Positions 8,446 through 18,300 of a stretch of DNA of 64,000 nt are shown here, in pieces. The notes beneath the pieces are model-generated. The model searched no databases, was not told the origin of the DNA, and was given only the letters and a program-made list of their open reading frames with translations. A program made the position numbers and the translations under genes. Position 1 is the first letter of the stretch, and the number at the start of each line of letters is the position of its first letter. This stretch comes from Bacteroidia bacterium (GTDB lineage Bacteria > Bacteroidota > Bacteroidia > SpSt-205): contig JAOAHZ010000004.1 in NCBI GenBank assembly GCA_026414975.1, forward strand, positions 176,484 to 240,483, given 5' to 3'.

Positions 8446-9423
8446 TCACGAATACCTCTCAAGCCCTTCTATATGCACCCACAGCAGCTCACTGGGACAG
8501 CAAGGCTCATCGGGGTCTGTGATAAGAAAAAATCTATTCAAATGCGCAGGGTCTGGAGCGATTCCTTCCACTTTTATGGGTACAGGGTTACCCCTTTCAT
8601 CGCTCAAGCTCGCAAAATAAGGCTTACCATCCGGAGCAAACCAGCCTATAACCGAGCCCAAAATGAGACCATCCTCATACGCATCGCTCGTGTCTTCGGC
8701 TGCGGCGACGTAGAATAGACCTTTTTGCGGATGCCAAGTAGCGTCAGTGAAAGCTAAGGGCACGCCCCTGACCTGCCCTAAGTCATAAAACTGAACCGAC
8801 TCAAATAAAATAGAGGCAGAGCGTTCAGGGTCGGTGAGGCAATACTCTACAGTTGGCCAGGATATAGTGCCTATCGCATTGGGGTAGTGGGCTGTACCCC
8901 GCTGAAACAAAAGAAGTTCATCTGTATCGGGCTTCCATACCACTCCTTCTATGTTCAGTTCGCCTTCGGGGGCCAGGGCATGAGCTAGCTTGTCATATAA
9001 ATGGGGCACAGGAAATCGCCTCAGAGAAAGCATACCTTCCTCTGTGATAGAGAGGAGTCCTATCTCCATTCGCTGGGGACGACTGCCCGAACCCATAAAC
9101 AGGAGCCGGCGCTCAGGAGGCTTAGGCGAAACCCATGTCGCAGCCTCCCAGTCCGGCTTGATGGCTTTAGAGAGTGGAACTGAGCCCCCATCAGGCTGTA
9201 ATGGAAATAAGCTCACGCTCAAAGTATTCCAATCCAGTTTATGTAGCACAAGCCTGTCATCCGAGAAAATCCAGAGGTGTCTCTCATCAGCTATTAGAGT
9301 AGACGCTGCACTGATGCGGACAGGTTGATCGTCTATCGGACCTTGCAGACCATCCAATGGCAACCGCCTGAGAATGCGAACACCCATTTTATCTGACTTA
9401 ACTGCCCGGATAAAAGGTCGCAT
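8446..9423 (-). CDS. Hypothetical protein, possible beta-propeller
   Basis: A 325-residue protein I cannot name with certainty. It is rich in short beta-strand-like segments that recur with aromatic and Asp/Gly turns (LLFMGSGSRPQRMEIGLLSI, LNIEGVVWKPDTDELLLFQRG, AFTDATWHPQKGLFYVAAAE, KVEGIAPDPAHLNRFFLITD). This suggests a six-bladed propeller of the esterase-like phytase/DUF6929 type. No signal peptide is visible from the ATG at 9423; M13 (9387) is an alternative start. It is transcribed alone, convergent with thiG across a 175-bp gap. The family guess rests on motif style only. Confidence 0.6.
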   Translation of the reverse strand: MRPFIRAVKSDKMGVRILRRLPLDGLQGPIDDQPVRISAASTLIADERHLWIFSDDRLVLHKLDWNTLSVSLFPLQPDGGSVPLSKAIKPDWEAATWVSPKPPERRLLFMGSGSRPQRMEIGLLSITEEGMLSLRRFPVPHLYDKLAHALAPEGELNIEGVVWKPDTDELLLFQRGTAHYPNAIGTISWPTVEYCLTDPERSASILFESVQFYDLGQVRGVPLAFTDATWHPQKGLFYVAAAEDTSDAYEDGLILGSVIGWFAPDGKPYFASLSDERGNPVPIKVEGIAPDPAHLNRFFLITDPDEPCCPSELLWVHIEGLERYS

Positions 9424-10242
9424 AATGAAGCTCAGGCAAGATTACGAAGCAGCTTGCAAGGTTCTTTCTACAGCAAAGTCTTAGGCTAACGCTAAATGAA
9501 AGCGCTTTACTTCTCCATCCAGATTGGCCTTAATTTTGAACGGTGCTGGCTGAACTTCTCTTATTGTGGAGTCAGTTTGTTGTCTCAGAGTTTCAAGAAC
9601 TGCCCCCCTCAGTCGCTTTTATGTAGTTCCAAACGTCTCTACAAGACCCTCAATAACGCAGACCTGGTATTCTTCCAGGGACGATACTATCTAGCAATGC
9701 GGGTAGCGCCGACGCATTTCCCCTCCTCTAAAGCTGATTGCGCATTTTGCATTCAGATGACTTGAGCACGTGGGCGTGCGATACGGCCCTAAATCTTGGA
9801 CGCGATATACGGGAGCCACGCTGGCTCGTATGGAAAGATGGTCTTTGTAGGAGCGCAAAGCAGCTGGAGATTTGATTCAGAGAGTATCATAGGTGTCGTA
9901 AAGCGAGGCTTCAATAAATGGGACACATTCCATATAGGATGGATGCCTTAGCGAGCGCGTGCAGGGGATAGTGTAGCCTATATATTGAGGCAAGCAGCTC
10001 TGTAGCCAAATGTACCCGTGCTGGTACTTTCCCCCGCAAGCGGTGATACAGCATTCCCCGCTCTCTATCCGAACGCTAGAATAGACTTTGTCCTTATTGA
10101 CTACACCAGCCCTTTGGCGGGAAAAGACCGCTAGTGGATACGAGGTTAGCTTGGACCGACGATTCTCTACCGACTGCGACTGACGCGGCAAAAGCAGTAG
10201 CCCTCAGACAAATGCTTGCGTGCTTTACATTTGTAGAGCGAC
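9424..10242. other. 819-bp stretch without a convincing gene
   Basis: Only two short open frames occur here (9496-9765 plus, 9877-10191 minus). Both have unusual composition, many Cys/Ser/Arg, and no recognisable motif, unlike the flanking genes. I recognise no tRNA, tmRNA, SRP or RNase P signature. The right end carries the promoter of the carboxylase operon. Gene remnants or an unrecognised small RNA are possible. Confidence 0.5.
10226..10233 (+). promoter_or_regulatory. Promoter -7 element (TACATTTG)
   Basis: TACATTTG matches the Bacteroidota TAnnTTTG element and lies nine bases before the ATG of the carboxylase beta-subunit gene at 10243. This would give a very short 5' leader. Confidence 0.5.
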
Positions 10243-11841
10243 ATGCTACCTCTCGTCAAAAGCCGCTGGTTGCCAAGTCCTACCTCGGAAACTAATGCCT
10301 CAGCCATGCGATCGCTCTTAGATCAGCTTCAGACTCACTATCGAGCTGCCCTCTTTCAAGGTAAAGACAAACACATAGAAAAGGCACGACGAGAAGGAAA
10401 GTTTCTTGCTCGAGAACGGATTGAATATCTCTTGGATGAAGGGTCGCCTTTCTTAGAGCTGCTGCCGCTGGCAGGACTGGGCGGCAAAACCTCTTCACCC
10501 GGCGGGACCTTGGTGGGAGGCATCGGCTTAGTAGCTAACCGATGGGTTCTCATCACATCCAATGTAGGCACAGAAAAGGGCGGAGCCATAGACCTGCCCA
10601 CCCTACAGAAGAGCTTGCGCCTCAATGAGATAGCTTTGGAAAATGGACTTCCCGTGGTGAATTTTGTAGAGTCAGCGGGAGCCGACCTTCCAGAGCAGGC
10701 CAAGATATTCAACTACGGCGGGGCTATTTTCCGAGAGATTACACGTCGCTCCAAGGCAGGGATGGCTACCATCTCGGTGGTGATGGGCAATGCTACCGCT
10801 GGAGGAGCTTATGTGCCAGGGATGAGCGATTATACCATCTTTGTGAAGGGGCAAGCCAAAGTGTTTCTGGCAGGTCCCCCCTTGGTCAAGCTTGCCACAG
10901 GCGAGGTGGTGGATGAAGAGACCTTGGGTGGGGCCCACATGCATGCAACTCAGTCAGGCGTGGCAGATTTTCTCGCTGAGAATGAGCTGGATGCGATCCG
11001 CAAAGCCCGAGAGCTCGTAGCTCATCTGCGTCCCCCTCGTCCGTCCTTTCGTCCTACCTACCGGCCTCGCCCCCCGCGTTATGATCCGGAGGAACTTCTT
11101 CATATCATTCCCTCAGACCCCAAGCAGCCTTTTGATATACGAGAGCTCATCGTTCGCATCGTGGATGACTCCCGCTTTTTAGAGTTCAAACCCTTGTGGG
11201 GGCCTACGCTCGTTACAGGGTGGGCAGAGATTCACGGCTATCCTGTGGGAATCATCGGCAATAATGGCGTCCTTTTCTCTGAAGCTGCCAACAAGGGAGC
11301 TCACTTCATTCAGCTCTGCAACCGCGAGCACAAGCCGATCATTTTTCTCCAGAACATTACGGGTTTCATCGTTGGCAGCCGCTACGAGCAAGAGGGCATC
11401 ATCAAACACGGGGCCAAGATGATCAATGCTGTCTCCAACAGCGAGGTTCCTCACATCACTATCATGGTTGGGGCATCATACGGAGCTGGAAACTACGCTA
11501 TGGCGGGGCGCGCCTATCGGCCGAGATTTCTTTTCTCCTATCCCAATAGCCGTATTGCTGTCATGGGACCTGAGCAGCTCGCTGGTGTGATGGAAGCTAT
11601 CCAGCGCCAAGCAGCCGAACGAGCCGACATCCCTTACGATGAACAGCAAGCGGCAATGCTGCGTCAGCATCTCATGCAGGAGATAGAACGCACCTCCGAT
11701 GCGTGGTACGGGACCGCTCAGCTCTGGGATGACGCAGTAATTGACCCTCGCCAAACCCGAGATTACCTGGGTATTTGCTTAGCAGTAGTGAATGAGCAGC
11801 CTATCCAACCTTCTAACACTTATGGCGTCTTTCGGATGTAG
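10243..11841 (+). CDS. Acyl-CoA carboxylase, carboxyltransferase (beta) subunit, methylcrotonyl-CoA type
   Basis: The carboxyltransferase subunit of a biotin-dependent acyl-CoA carboxylase (532 residues, normal for the class). It transfers CO2 from carboxybiotin to an acyl-CoA. The N-terminal half has GGTLVGGIG, VESAGADLPEQ and GNATAGGAYVPGMSDY. The C-terminal half has FLQNITGFIVG, EGIIKHGAKMINAVSNS, VGASYGAGNYAMAGRAYRPRF and a terminal TYGVFRM, all characteristic of 3-methylcrotonyl-CoA carboxylase beta subunits. The alpha subunit and a crotonase follow, supporting leucine breakdown. Geranyl-CoA or another acyl-CoA cannot be excluded. A promoter element sits nine bases before this ATG. Confidence 0.92.
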   Translation: MLPLVKSRWLPSPTSETNASAMRSLLDQLQTHYRAALFQGKDKHIEKARREGKFLARERIEYLLDEGSPFLELLPLAGLGGKTSSPGGTLVGGIGLVANRWVLITSNVGTEKGGAIDLPTLQKSLRLNEIALENGLPVVNFVESAGADLPEQAKIFNYGGAIFREITRRSKAGMATISVVMGNATAGGAYVPGMSDYTIFVKGQAKVFLAGPPLVKLATGEVVDEETLGGAHMHATQSGVADFLAENELDAIRKARELVAHLRPPRPSFRPTYRPRPPRYDPEELLHIIPSDPKQPFDIRELIVRIVDDSRFLEFKPLWGPTLVTGWAEIHGYPVGIIGNNGVLFSEAANKGAHFIQLCNREHKPIIFLQNITGFIVGSRYEQEGIIKHGAKMINAVSNSEVPHITIMVGASYGAGNYAMAGRAYRPRFLFSYPNSRIAVMGPEQLAGVMEAIQRQAAERADIPYDEQQAAMLRQHLMQEIERTSDAWYGTAQLWDDAVIDPRQTRDYLGICLAVVNEQPIQPSNTYGVFRM

Positions 11842-11969
11842 AACGAAGAGCCTACTCTCCCCTATGGCCTCCGCAACGAAAAGCATAAGCTCAAGCCCTT
11901 GCCTTGTTCAGGTCCCTCATAGTTTTCTTCTCAAGAACAGCCCTGAAGTTTACCATGGAAACCCCACCT

Positions 11970-13988
11970 ATGAGTATCCATCGATTGCTCATCGCTAACC
12001 GAGGCGAGATCGCTCGGCGTATTATTCGCACCTGCCGACGCTTGGGCATTGCGACGATTGCGGTGTATAGCGATCCTGATCGCTTCATGCCCTTTGTAGA
12101 AGAAGCAGATGAAGCCTATGCTTTAGGCGGTAGTACAGCAGCTGAGACTTATCTGAACATAGATAAGATTTTAGCGATAGCGGAAAGAGCAGGAGCGGAT
12201 GCAATCCATCCAGGGTATGGTTTTCTTTCGGAAAACGCCCCTTTTGCCCGAGCGGTAGCCGAGCGTTCAGCCCATCGTCAAGCCCAAGGAGGTAAGCCGT
12301 TGATTTTCGTTGGCCCTCACCCAGAAGCTATAGACCAAATGGGCTCCAAGTCCAACGCTAAGCGCCTCATGATGGAAAATGGAGTGCCAACTGTACCGGG
12401 CTTCCAGCGAAGAGGAGCTGCATTAGAGGAATTTATGGAGGCAGCAGACCGCATAGGTTATCCTGTGCTCCTCAAAGCAGCAGCAGGCGGTGGAGGTAAA
12501 GGCATGCGTATCGTTTATGAAGCCCATCAGTTTCCTGAAGCCTATGAATCCGCTCAGCGAGAAGCCCAAAGCGCTTTCGGAGATGATGAGTTGCTCGTGG
12601 AAAAGTATTTCCCTTCGGCTCGACACATAGAGTTTCAGATTTTAGGCGATAAGCGGGGACACGTGGTTCATCTATTTGAGCGGGAATGCAGCATTCAGCG
12701 CCGCTACCAAAAAATCATAGAAGAATCCCCTTCGCCCGTTCTCTCAGAGGCCGATAGAACAGCAATGGGAGCTGCAGCCGTAAAAGCTGCTCAGGCTATT
12801 CGGTACGACAACGCAGGAACCGTAGAGTTTATCTACATCGCACCTGGCGAGTTTTACTTTTTAGAAGTCAACACGCGCCTTCAAGTAGAGCATCCGGTTA
12901 CAGAAGCGCTTACAGGGTTGGATTTAGTAGAATGGCAGATTCGGATAGCGGCAGGCGAACCCTTTCCTTATACCCAAGCCGAACTCCAACGCCGCGGCTA
13001 TGCCATAGAAGCGCGCCTATACGCCGAAGACCCGAAGGCGGACTTTCGCCCTTCCACCGGACGGATTCTTTTATGGCATGTACCAGACCTTCCCTACTTA
13101 CGCGTAGATAGCGGCGTGGAGACAGGGAGCACCATCTCTCCCTTTTACGACCCCATGATAGCGAAAGTTATCGTTCATGCGCCAGACCGCTACACAGGAA
13201 TCCGTCGGCTTGCGTATGCCTTGTCGCAGCTTACTTGTGTGGGACTGCGACATAATCAGAACTTCCTCCGAGCCCTATGTACCGATCCTGAGTTTATAGA
13301 AGGGCGCTATGACACCCGCTTTTTAGAGCGGCGCCCTGACCTCCTGCAAACTGAGTTTCTTACAGAGAGCCATCTTATAGCTTGGGCAGTTGGCCTGACT
13401 CTGTGGCGGGCGAAACAAACAGTAAATCAGCGGGCCTACCTCCCCACCCTACCGCCTAACTGGCGCAATACCCCCCAGACCCCTCTCCCCTATGGCTGGA
13501 AGGTAGGCGACCTTATCTTAACCGTAGAGTATCAGACCTTGGATGGCAGTCGCTTCGTCTGCAAGACGCCCACCCAAGCCGGCGAAGCTCTTCTTTTGTC
13601 TGCTACCGAGACGCAGGTTACCTACGAATGGCTGAATCAGCGCCTCACCCTTTACATTCTCACCTCAGATGCTGATGACAACGTCTATTGGGTCCATCAA
13701 ACGGCGGTAGGCAGCGCCGAAGCCAAACTCCTACCCCGCTTCCCAGACTTAGGGGAACAGCAGCAGCGCGGACGCTATGTGGCCCCAATGCCGGGACAAG
13801 TTACTAAGGTCTTCGTGCAGCCAGGAAGTATCGTAGAAAAAGGACAGGCTTTGTTAGTTTTTGTCTCCATGAAAATGGAAAACCGCATAGAGGCTGCCGA
13901 ACCTGGGCAAGTAGAAGCCATATTTGTCAAAGAAGGAGACACCGTGGAAGCAGGTACTCAACTTCTCCAAATCCAGCCTATAGAATGA
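11970..13988 (+). CDS. Acyl-CoA carboxylase biotin carboxylase / biotin carrier (alpha) subunit
   Basis: A 672-residue alpha subunit that carboxylates biotin with ATP and bicarbonate and carries it to the beta subunit. The biotin carboxylase domain begins with HRLLIANRGEIARRI, has the glycine-rich ATP loop KAAAGGGGKGMR, the active-site segment RECSIQRRYQK, and EVNTRLQVEHPVTE. A central BT-like region follows. The C-terminal biotinyl domain holds FVSMKMEN, where the usual AMKM is SMKM and the lysine is biotinylated. ATG 11970 was chosen because the family motif begins four residues later; ATG 11955 is an alternative. The gene lies 128 bp behind the beta subunit. Confidence 0.93.
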   Translation: MSIHRLLIANRGEIARRIIRTCRRLGIATIAVYSDPDRFMPFVEEADEAYALGGSTAAETYLNIDKILAIAERAGADAIHPGYGFLSENAPFARAVAERSAHRQAQGGKPLIFVGPHPEAIDQMGSKSNAKRLMMENGVPTVPGFQRRGAALEEFMEAADRIGYPVLLKAAAGGGGKGMRIVYEAHQFPEAYESAQREAQSAFGDDELLVEKYFPSARHIEFQILGDKRGHVVHLFERECSIQRRYQKIIEESPSPVLSEADRTAMGAAAVKAAQAIRYDNAGTVEFIYIAPGEFYFLEVNTRLQVEHPVTEALTGLDLVEWQIRIAAGEPFPYTQAELQRRGYAIEARLYAEDPKADFRPSTGRILLWHVPDLPYLRVDSGVETGSTISPFYDPMIAKVIVHAPDRYTGIRRLAYALSQLTCVGLRHNQNFLRALCTDPEFIEGRYDTRFLERRPDLLQTEFLTESHLIAWAVGLTLWRAKQTVNQRAYLPTLPPNWRNTPQTPLPYGWKVGDLILTVEYQTLDGSRFVCKTPTQAGEALLLSATETQVTYEWLNQRLTLYILTSDADDNVYWVHQTAVGSAEAKLLPRFPDLGEQQQRGRYVAPMPGQVTKVFVQPGSIVEKGQALLVFVSMKMENRIEAAEPGQVEAIFVKEGDTVEAGTQLLQIQPIE

Positions 13989-14794
13989 AAGCTTACTTTG
14001 AACATACCGACCCTTTGGAGAAATTCCACTGGCAGTTTCTGCTGTGGGAGCGTCAAAAAGACACCCTCTTCCTCACCCTTAATGCCCCTGAGCGCCGCAA
14101 TGCTCTCAATCCTATCCTGCTCAACGAGCTGGCGTACGCGTTGGCCTACGCTCAATACGAATCTGAGCTGCGATTCGTCCGTCTGAGAGCAGCCGGAGAG
14201 ATTTTCTGCTCAGGAGCGGACCTCAAGGCGTTTTTGGGGGGCTTGGAGCAGACCTCCACAGTACCCCCGTCCCAAGGTCCCATCGTGATAGATGACCTAT
14301 TGTCGGCTTTTGAGAAGCCGCTCATCGCCGAGGTAACAGGGGACGTGCTGGCTGGAGGGCTGCTTCTTATCACGGGTGCAACCTTTGTCATAGCGCCAAG
14401 GTCATGCCGCTTTTCTTTACCAGAGGTACAGCGTGGGCTCTTTCCCTTCCAGGTCATGAAAGCTCTCTCGGCTTTCATGCCGCGGCGCTGGGCGCTGAAC
14501 TGGTGCCTACTAGGAGCAACTTACACCGCTGAGCAGCTTGCACCCTGGGGACTTATCACGCATCTCGTGGAGACTAAAGAGGAGGTTTTCCCAGCGGGTG
14601 AGACGCTAATAGAGCTTCTGCGTCTCGGAGCTCCTCTGGCGATGCAGAAAGGGCTTTTTGCCTATCGGCGTCTGGATGCCCTCTCTCATGCCGAGCTAAA
14701 TGCTCTTCTCATGGAGTTAGTCCAAAGCGAAGATGCCCGAGAGGGTATTTTAGCTTTCCGAGAGAAACGCTCCCCCGTCTGGAAGGGACGCTGA
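13985..14794 (+). CDS. Enoyl-CoA hydratase/isomerase (crotonase) family, probable methylglutaconyl-CoA hydratase
   Basis: A 269-residue crotonase. The CoA-binding start LFLTLNAPERRNALNP, the first oxyanion-hole segment GEIFCSGADLKAF and the second EVTGDVLAGGLLLI are visible. The conserved SLPEVQRGLFPF that follows is also present. Its ATG overlaps the stop of the carboxylase alpha subunit by 4 bp. With methylcrotonyl-CoA carboxylase upstream, the natural role is hydration of 3-methylglutaconyl-CoA to HMG-CoA in leucine degradation. That substrate is inferred from context, since crotonase sequence alone does not fix it. No HMG-CoA lyase or isovaleryl-CoA dehydrogenase gene is in the window. 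Confidence 0.85.
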   Translation: MKAYFEHTDPLEKFHWQFLLWERQKDTLFLTLNAPERRNALNPILLNELAYALAYAQYESELRFVRLRAAGEIFCSGADLKAFLGGLEQTSTVPPSQGPIVIDDLLSAFEKPLIAEVTGDVLAGGLLLITGATFVIAPRSCRFSLPEVQRGLFPFQVMKALSAFMPRRWALNWCLLGATYTAEQLAPWGLITHLVETKEEVFPAGETLIELLRLGAPLAMQKGLFAYRRLDALSHAELNALLMELVQSEDAREGILAFREKRSPVWKGR

Positions 14795-15354
14795 GTAAAA
14801 AACCCTATTTTGCGCTTAAGCCAAGCCTAACAGCCTCCCCATGAAAAGCTACTGCATCTTTTACCCACCATAGGTGTGCTTGCATAGGCCCAGTCACATT
14901 CGGCCGTGGTGGTCCGCACTCAGGGCAGCCTTTTCACTTCGCTGGGTGGATGAGCGCGAGCTGGCATAGCCGTGGGTGATTGGAAGAGTTTCTCGGCCTT
15001 CTCCACTGAGCTTGGACGCTTGGGCTATCAGAACCTCAGATTGGAGCGCTCTGAATGGTGTGATTGCTGGTATGGGAGCCCTTTTAGCTCGGTGCAGCCA
15101 TTCTCGGGTAGATGACGAGGGTGGAAGCGGCATTGAATCCGTCGCATCCTCTGGAAATATCGGGGTGGATGTGGGCTATATCGCAGCGGGTGCTTTGCTC
15201 ATCGTCCGTGACGCGCTCCGTTTGCGAGGAACTGATTACAGAATGCCTCCACAGAAGGCAGGACTGCTCATCCTAAGCACCCAGTATGCCCTAAAACTGC
15301 ACGTTAATGTCTTCACCACAAGTCCTCTCCACGCACCAGCCGTCTTGGAGAGAC
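14795..15354. other. 560-bp stretch without a convincing gene
   Basis: The only long frame (14976-15425, plus) runs antisense into the 3' end of the secreted-protein gene. It has no start-proximal promoter and no recognisable motif, so I treat it as chance. I see no tRNA, hairpin with T-tract or repeat. The gap separates two convergent genes. Confidence 0.5.
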
Positions 15355-18300
15355 TCAGTCCCGAACAGAACTCTGACGAAGGGCATTCTGGTTTTGCACA
15401 ACCCATACCACATCTGCAGCGGTAATAAAGCCGTCGCAATCCACATCAGCAGGTGAGAAGATGGGACCGCTCACAACGCCATTCCTCAGCAAGAGAAATT
15501 CATAATCTGCCGCATTGATGACCCCCCAATCAGAACCTTGAGGCACACCCGGCCAGTTATGGTGAAACTGATCAGCACAGTTTCCTGCCCACATGGCTGC
15601 TCGATAGACACCTCCACCCCCAGGAAGCAGAGCGTAATGCAACCCAGGTATGCCGTCTAAATAAGTCGGATCACGAAAATCCAAGGTTGTCGGATTGGAA
15701 GGATCCTGACTCAGACGAATGCTTTGAGCGCTTCGCAGGGGGAGGTGCTGAGGAAAGCGTATGACGATCCACTTCGGTGTGGATGTATCGCATCGGCAGA
15801 AAGAGAGCCGCCATGGCTGATAGTACAAACGATCCGGGCAGTTGGGACAGTCGCTGGTATCTACCATAGGGGGCGCCCACTTCCATATCCAACCCAAAGT
15901 GTCTACAAAACCCCAGACGGAGTCCACCGCTGGTCCGTCGGGCGTTTCGCGAAGAAGAACGAGAACAGGAGTCACCCAGCTCGGCACACGCCAAGCAGAA
16001 GGGGTGACAGCGGTATCAGCCAAAGCAGCTCCGGCGATACGAGTCCATGCAGCGCGACCGCCTTCCCAGTATTGCGGTAAGGTTCCCAAAACTCCCCATT
16101 GCGTCAGGCTATCTCCCATAGCATTTCCAACGGCAGCTCGATACAGGCCTAAACGCGATAGACCTGGATGAGGTGCCAGCCTGTCATCGGCCCGTAGAGG
16201 TGCCTGCAATGCGACCCGAGCTGATAACTGATGTCCCCGGCGAACTTGAAGCCGCGCAACGTAGCTTCCAGCCTCGCGGAGGCGGGAGAGCCAATCCTGT
16301 TCAGGACCTAAACCAGCTGGCAGGATTTGCTCAATCCGACACTGAGGGGAGATGCAAGTATCCAGCGCTACATACAAGCCGTTGCTAAGGCGCTGAAGTC
16401 GTCCAGCAGGGTTCATGATTCTGCCCCCCTCAAAAAAGAGGTTTTCCACAAGCCGTTCTATGCCGCACTCGGTAACATTTCCAGTAGCCCGTGAATACAT
16501 CAGCAGCAACTCATCGCTAGCCGATCCCTCGATAGGAAAGACCTCGCCCACGCACACCATAGGAGGCGCCTGTATAGACCCGGCACTGCTGGGAAGAGTC
16601 ATAGTCCGTAATACAAAAGGCCACGCTGAACCACAAGGTGAAAGTTGAATCCGCAGTTGAAGCGTGTCTCGTTCACTTCGGAGAGAATCTATCCTCCACT
16701 TTACCGAGTCTCGGGTGATGGTAGGATTTAGATCACGCGATGCAGAGAAGTTATCTACAAGATCAGTCGTTAGCCACAAAGCGGTATCGGGCATTGTCGC
16801 CCGGTTTATGTACAATGGCAGAGCTGCTCGGATTTCTCGGGTTGTCGCACTGAAAAGGAGGGTTCCTCCACGGGCCATCTCCACCGATATTGCCCGGGGA
16901 AGGGACGAAAGAGGACTCCATCGGTCCACGGTGTACTCGCAGCTCCACGGGCCCACAAGGACCCCTCCAATCAGAGTATCTAATGCTTTCGGACGGCCAT
17001 CTAACCAGTATCGTAGAATGTAGCCTTCGCCTGAGGGAAGGCGCAACGGAAAAATCAAGTGAGGCGTTGGTTTAGGCAGATACACCAAACCGAAGCGCAC
17101 AGAGTCCATGTCCGACCGATTGGTAGAGCGATATAAGGTGTCTAAAGTGTAAGTCAAAATCATGCCAGTCATATTAGTCCTTCGCAAGAGCAGGCAGAAC
17201 TCGGCACATCCAGTGGGAACCCTACCCCAATCCACAAAATAAATCCCGCCATCGCCATAAGTCATGGCACGAGGGGAAACTATGTTGTGAATGAAGTCAA
17301 AACAAGGATCGCCACTATCCTCGCTTTCACATACGACCCGAGGGTCCCATAACCCTCCAAACAGGAGGTCAGTGAGATCGTCTTTCAGAATATAGGTCTT
17401 GAGGGCGGGATTGCTAACGCGTCCAGAAGAAATGACTTCTCCTACCGCTGACACAGTAGCCACCATAGGAAAATAGCGCAAATCCCCGTGTAGCTCACTG
17501 AGAGAATGCGTGATGTTTCTGGGAAAAGTTGGAGCCAATTTAGCCACCGATGGAAAAATCACCCTGAGTCGGTAGCCTCCTTCCACAGCTATGAGACTAC
17601 CTGTCTGTGGATTCCAAGTAAGCTGCTGGATCCCATCGGCTATGGAGTCTTCTGAAGCATTCCATGTAGGATTCGGAGTTGGGATACGAGCCCAACCGCG
17701 CTCCACCTCCGCTATGCCTGTCGCTATATCCACACGATAAAGGAGAACTGAGTCCGTGTAGTTTATTGCGACATACAAGAGCTCACGATGAAGAGCTGGA
17801 TCAAAGGGTACATAGGTAAAAGCGTAATGAGGCGATACCGAGGCATTCCCGTCTAAGTAAGCCGTTCTCACTTGAAAAGGACCAGATGCAGCCGCCTGAC
17901 GCCATCCTATATGAGCTCCTGGGCCGCCTGAAAATGGATAAACCCAATAACGCTGAGATTCAGATGCATATGAATGAGGGGCTTTGTCTCCTACCACTTG
18001 AACACCGATAGAAGAGGGCAGAAGGTTATCTATCTCGTACCAGCCTAAAATGCCTAGGTGAAGGTAATAACCACCCGAAGCTAACCTTCCCCACATATAA
18101 CTTGGAGAAAAGGTTATCCTTACTGTATCAGCCCCGCCAGAGGGAGGTATGACGCCAGCTAAGGTCCAACGAAAGCGGACAGGGGCTGCATAGTGAGCAG
18201 GACTGGATAATGGGGCATTCCACAAGAGCGCTATGGAGTCTGAAGGAGCATCAAATCGTCCGTACAAGCGAAAGGTCAGAGGATGAAGAATCGTATCAGG

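Noticed and set aside
8264..8620. 118-codon frame overlapping the thiG end and the propeller-like gene
   Set aside because: Its second half is antisense to the better-supported minus-strand gene and it has no motif.
9496..9765. 89-codon frame in the silent gap
   Set aside because: No motif, no promoter of the local type, and many Cys and Ser residues unlike the other genes.
9877..10191. 104-codon minus-strand frame in the silent gap
   Set aside because: No recognisable domain and atypical composition; could be a remnant but I cannot support it.
14976..15425. 149-codon plus-strand frame
   Set aside because: It overlaps the 3' end of the large secreted-protein gene on the opposite strand, has no promoter element or family motif, and its composition is unlike neighbouring proteins.
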